In this document: piece by piece, positions 62,561 to 64,000 of the stretch
Numbering within the stretch: the first letter of the stretch is position 1
How the letters are laid out: every line of letters starts with the position of its first letter
Source: Glossina fuscipes
Lineage: Eukaryota > Arthropoda > Insecta > Diptera > Glossinidae
DNA length: 64,000 nucleotides
Direction: 5' to 3'
Assembly (NCBI RefSeq): GCF_014805625.2
Contig: NW_023998569.1
Span: 544,424-608,423, forward strand
Made by a program: the position numbers and the translations under genes
Notes under the pieces: generated by a model
What the model saw: the letters and a program-made list of their open reading frames with translations, nothing else
Told to the model about the DNA's origin: nothing
Database searches by the model: none

Positions 62561-64000
62561 AATGTGTGAACCAGACATTCGTTAGGCAAGCACACGATAA
62601 CTCGTAGAGACGATGACGCTTATAGAGGATTAGCTTATCGAACAAATAGAATCATATGACATAGCTAGGTGTAAGCATTCTTTTGAAAACGGCCTTTAAA
62701 ACATCGAACATATAAAAAATAAAACGTAAAAATAGTAGCTAGTTTGGGGTGCCAAGACATTTAGAAGAAAAGCTGAAAGCACGCTTAATTTTACATGCCG
62801 TGGCTTAAACATAAGAATGGAACGAATTATCGGCAATCAATTCGGTGATAAGAAATTAGACCTACGTACCGATATATATCTGGCTATTACGTGAGACTTA
62901 CGTTAGTGATAAATTACGCACAGTTGGACTTATGAACAACGGGATGCATATGTAAGGGGATGTAAGGAAGAAATATACCGACATAGGAAAGCGCATAGGC
63001 TGGAATATATGGCCATTGGGAAGCACTTATAGCCAGATGGTTACCATGACGTAAGGATGGACCGCATGAATAACATAACATACGGATGTTGGGGCGTATG
63101 AATAATGAAACATGCACATTGTGAGATGTACATATAGAAAGATGCGCGGCAGTGGGACACATCCGGGATAGGTTTGGTGGAACGTGCAGATGGCGGAACG
63201 CTTCGCTCAGACGGTAGGATGTAACAAGACTTGCACTAAGAACGACGATGGGACTTAACTGGGAACAGAAGTAGCAGCAGGTATGCATACACGATAAAAG
63301 TCTGGCAGACATATGCCAGATCTTTCTGATCAGGGATCAGAAAGACTTGCTTACTAGTTAAGCATCTGCAAAATTTTAAGATCATCTATCATCATCTTGG
63401 TGCATATTGAAATTCTCCTGCTTTTTGAACAATAAGTAAATTGAAGCAATGGGATGGGCTCGCCACCTAAACAGGCATGTAAATTTAATTGATGGAAACT
63501 ATGTTTACCAAATAAGGAGAGATAACGGCTATCTCGAAAATTGACTGAAAATGCCATTTCGGCCACTTGACTAAGGAAATTTCATAACAATTGTAAACCT
63601 GGTACTCAACCGAGTCATAATGAAGTCAATTTCTTTAAATAGACGAAAATATATTTATTTAATTTACTTTATCATATTAAATTGTTGCAGTTGGCTTGAA
63701 CTTTTCAATACATACAACAAAACTATATTGGTCCAACTTCTGATTCATAACACTTGCGTTAAATATTTTAAATAGAGAATTTTTTTTCTTTTGTTTGTTT
63801 GTATATGGATTAGGCCTGTTTGATTCATATGCATGCAGACCCATAACCCAATAACCTGAAAAGAAACCATTGATGATATATTTTTTTCCTTATACATTCT
63901 ATAGTTGTTTTCCTTTCGAATTTCAACGGAACGCATTCTCTCTATATATTCGATACTTGATTAGAAAGTGATGCCTTACCACCGTACCGCGATGCTGATC
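62561..64000. other. Intergenic to window end
   Basis: 62900-63310 is rich in GGATG-, GAATG- and CATATG-like words and opens a 132-codon - frame with a composition typical of decayed simple repeat, not of a protein. The last 20 bases on - end in a donor-like GTG|GTAAGG (exon end at 63980), a possible exon edge running out of the window. Confidence 0.5.

Noticed and set aside
62914..63312. 132-codon - frame rich in H, S, C and P
   Set aside because: It reads through degenerate GGATG/CATATG-like words; there is no domain, no splice context and no start context.

Overview
The window is AT-rich, gene-poor, repeat-laden nuclear DNA from a higher fly (Diptera, Schizophora). The evidence is 63-64 bp GT-AG introns beside multi-kb ones, insect-specific gene families (CCHamide-1, pyrokinin receptor, insect NPC2), and a background of LINE, LTR and short dispersed repeats. 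The repeat style suggests a tephritid or related non-drosophilid fly; I cannot prove the genus. A 400-base run of N at 54616-55015 is an assembly gap.

Four protein genes are well supported. (1) An NPC2/ML-domain secreted lipid-binding protein on + (20425-20968, two exons). (2) The CCHamide-1 neuropeptide precursor on - (21528-23481): three coding exons, including a 36-bp microexon carrying the cyclic mature peptide; the signal-peptide exon was not found. (3) A rhodopsin-like GPCR of the pyrokinin-2 (hugin) receptor type on - (49555-56830): three exons split by a 5.9-kb intron that holds the gap. (4) A single-exon F-box/leucine-rich-repeat protein of 556 residues on - (60254-61924). A coiled-coil-coding segment with a good splice acceptor (44505-44690, -) is probably a terminal exon of an unidentified gene or an alternative tail of the GPCR. 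NPC2 and CCHa1 are convergent, tail to tail. CCHa1, the GPCR and the F-box gene lie on the same strand.

Layout: 1-20.4 kb is intergenic, with a possible gag-like relic, an LTR-like end plus 41-bp tandem repeats, two copies of a SINE-like repeat (8.5 and 15.9 kb), an element ending in TTATACCC/GGGTATAA (11.4 kb), a three-copy dispersed family (12.8, 17.5, 19.6 kb) and a LINE 3' fragment (18 kb). 20.4-23.5 kb holds NPC2 and CCHa1. 23.5-44.5 kb is intergenic and carries three decayed LINE copies, all on - (29.6-36.4 kb), a solo LTR with a 4-bp target duplication (38.4 kb) and a hairpin/MITE-like element (41.6 kb). 44.5-56.9 kb holds the candidate terminal exon, another three-copy repeat and the GPCR. 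57-64 kb holds the F-box gene and a truncated relative of the solo LTR.

Two genes belong to peptide signalling (CCHamide-1 ligand; pyrokinin receptor), but they are not a ligand-receptor pair. The NPC2 and F-box genes have no evident functional link to them. I found no tRNA, rRNA, CRISPR or prokaryotic features.
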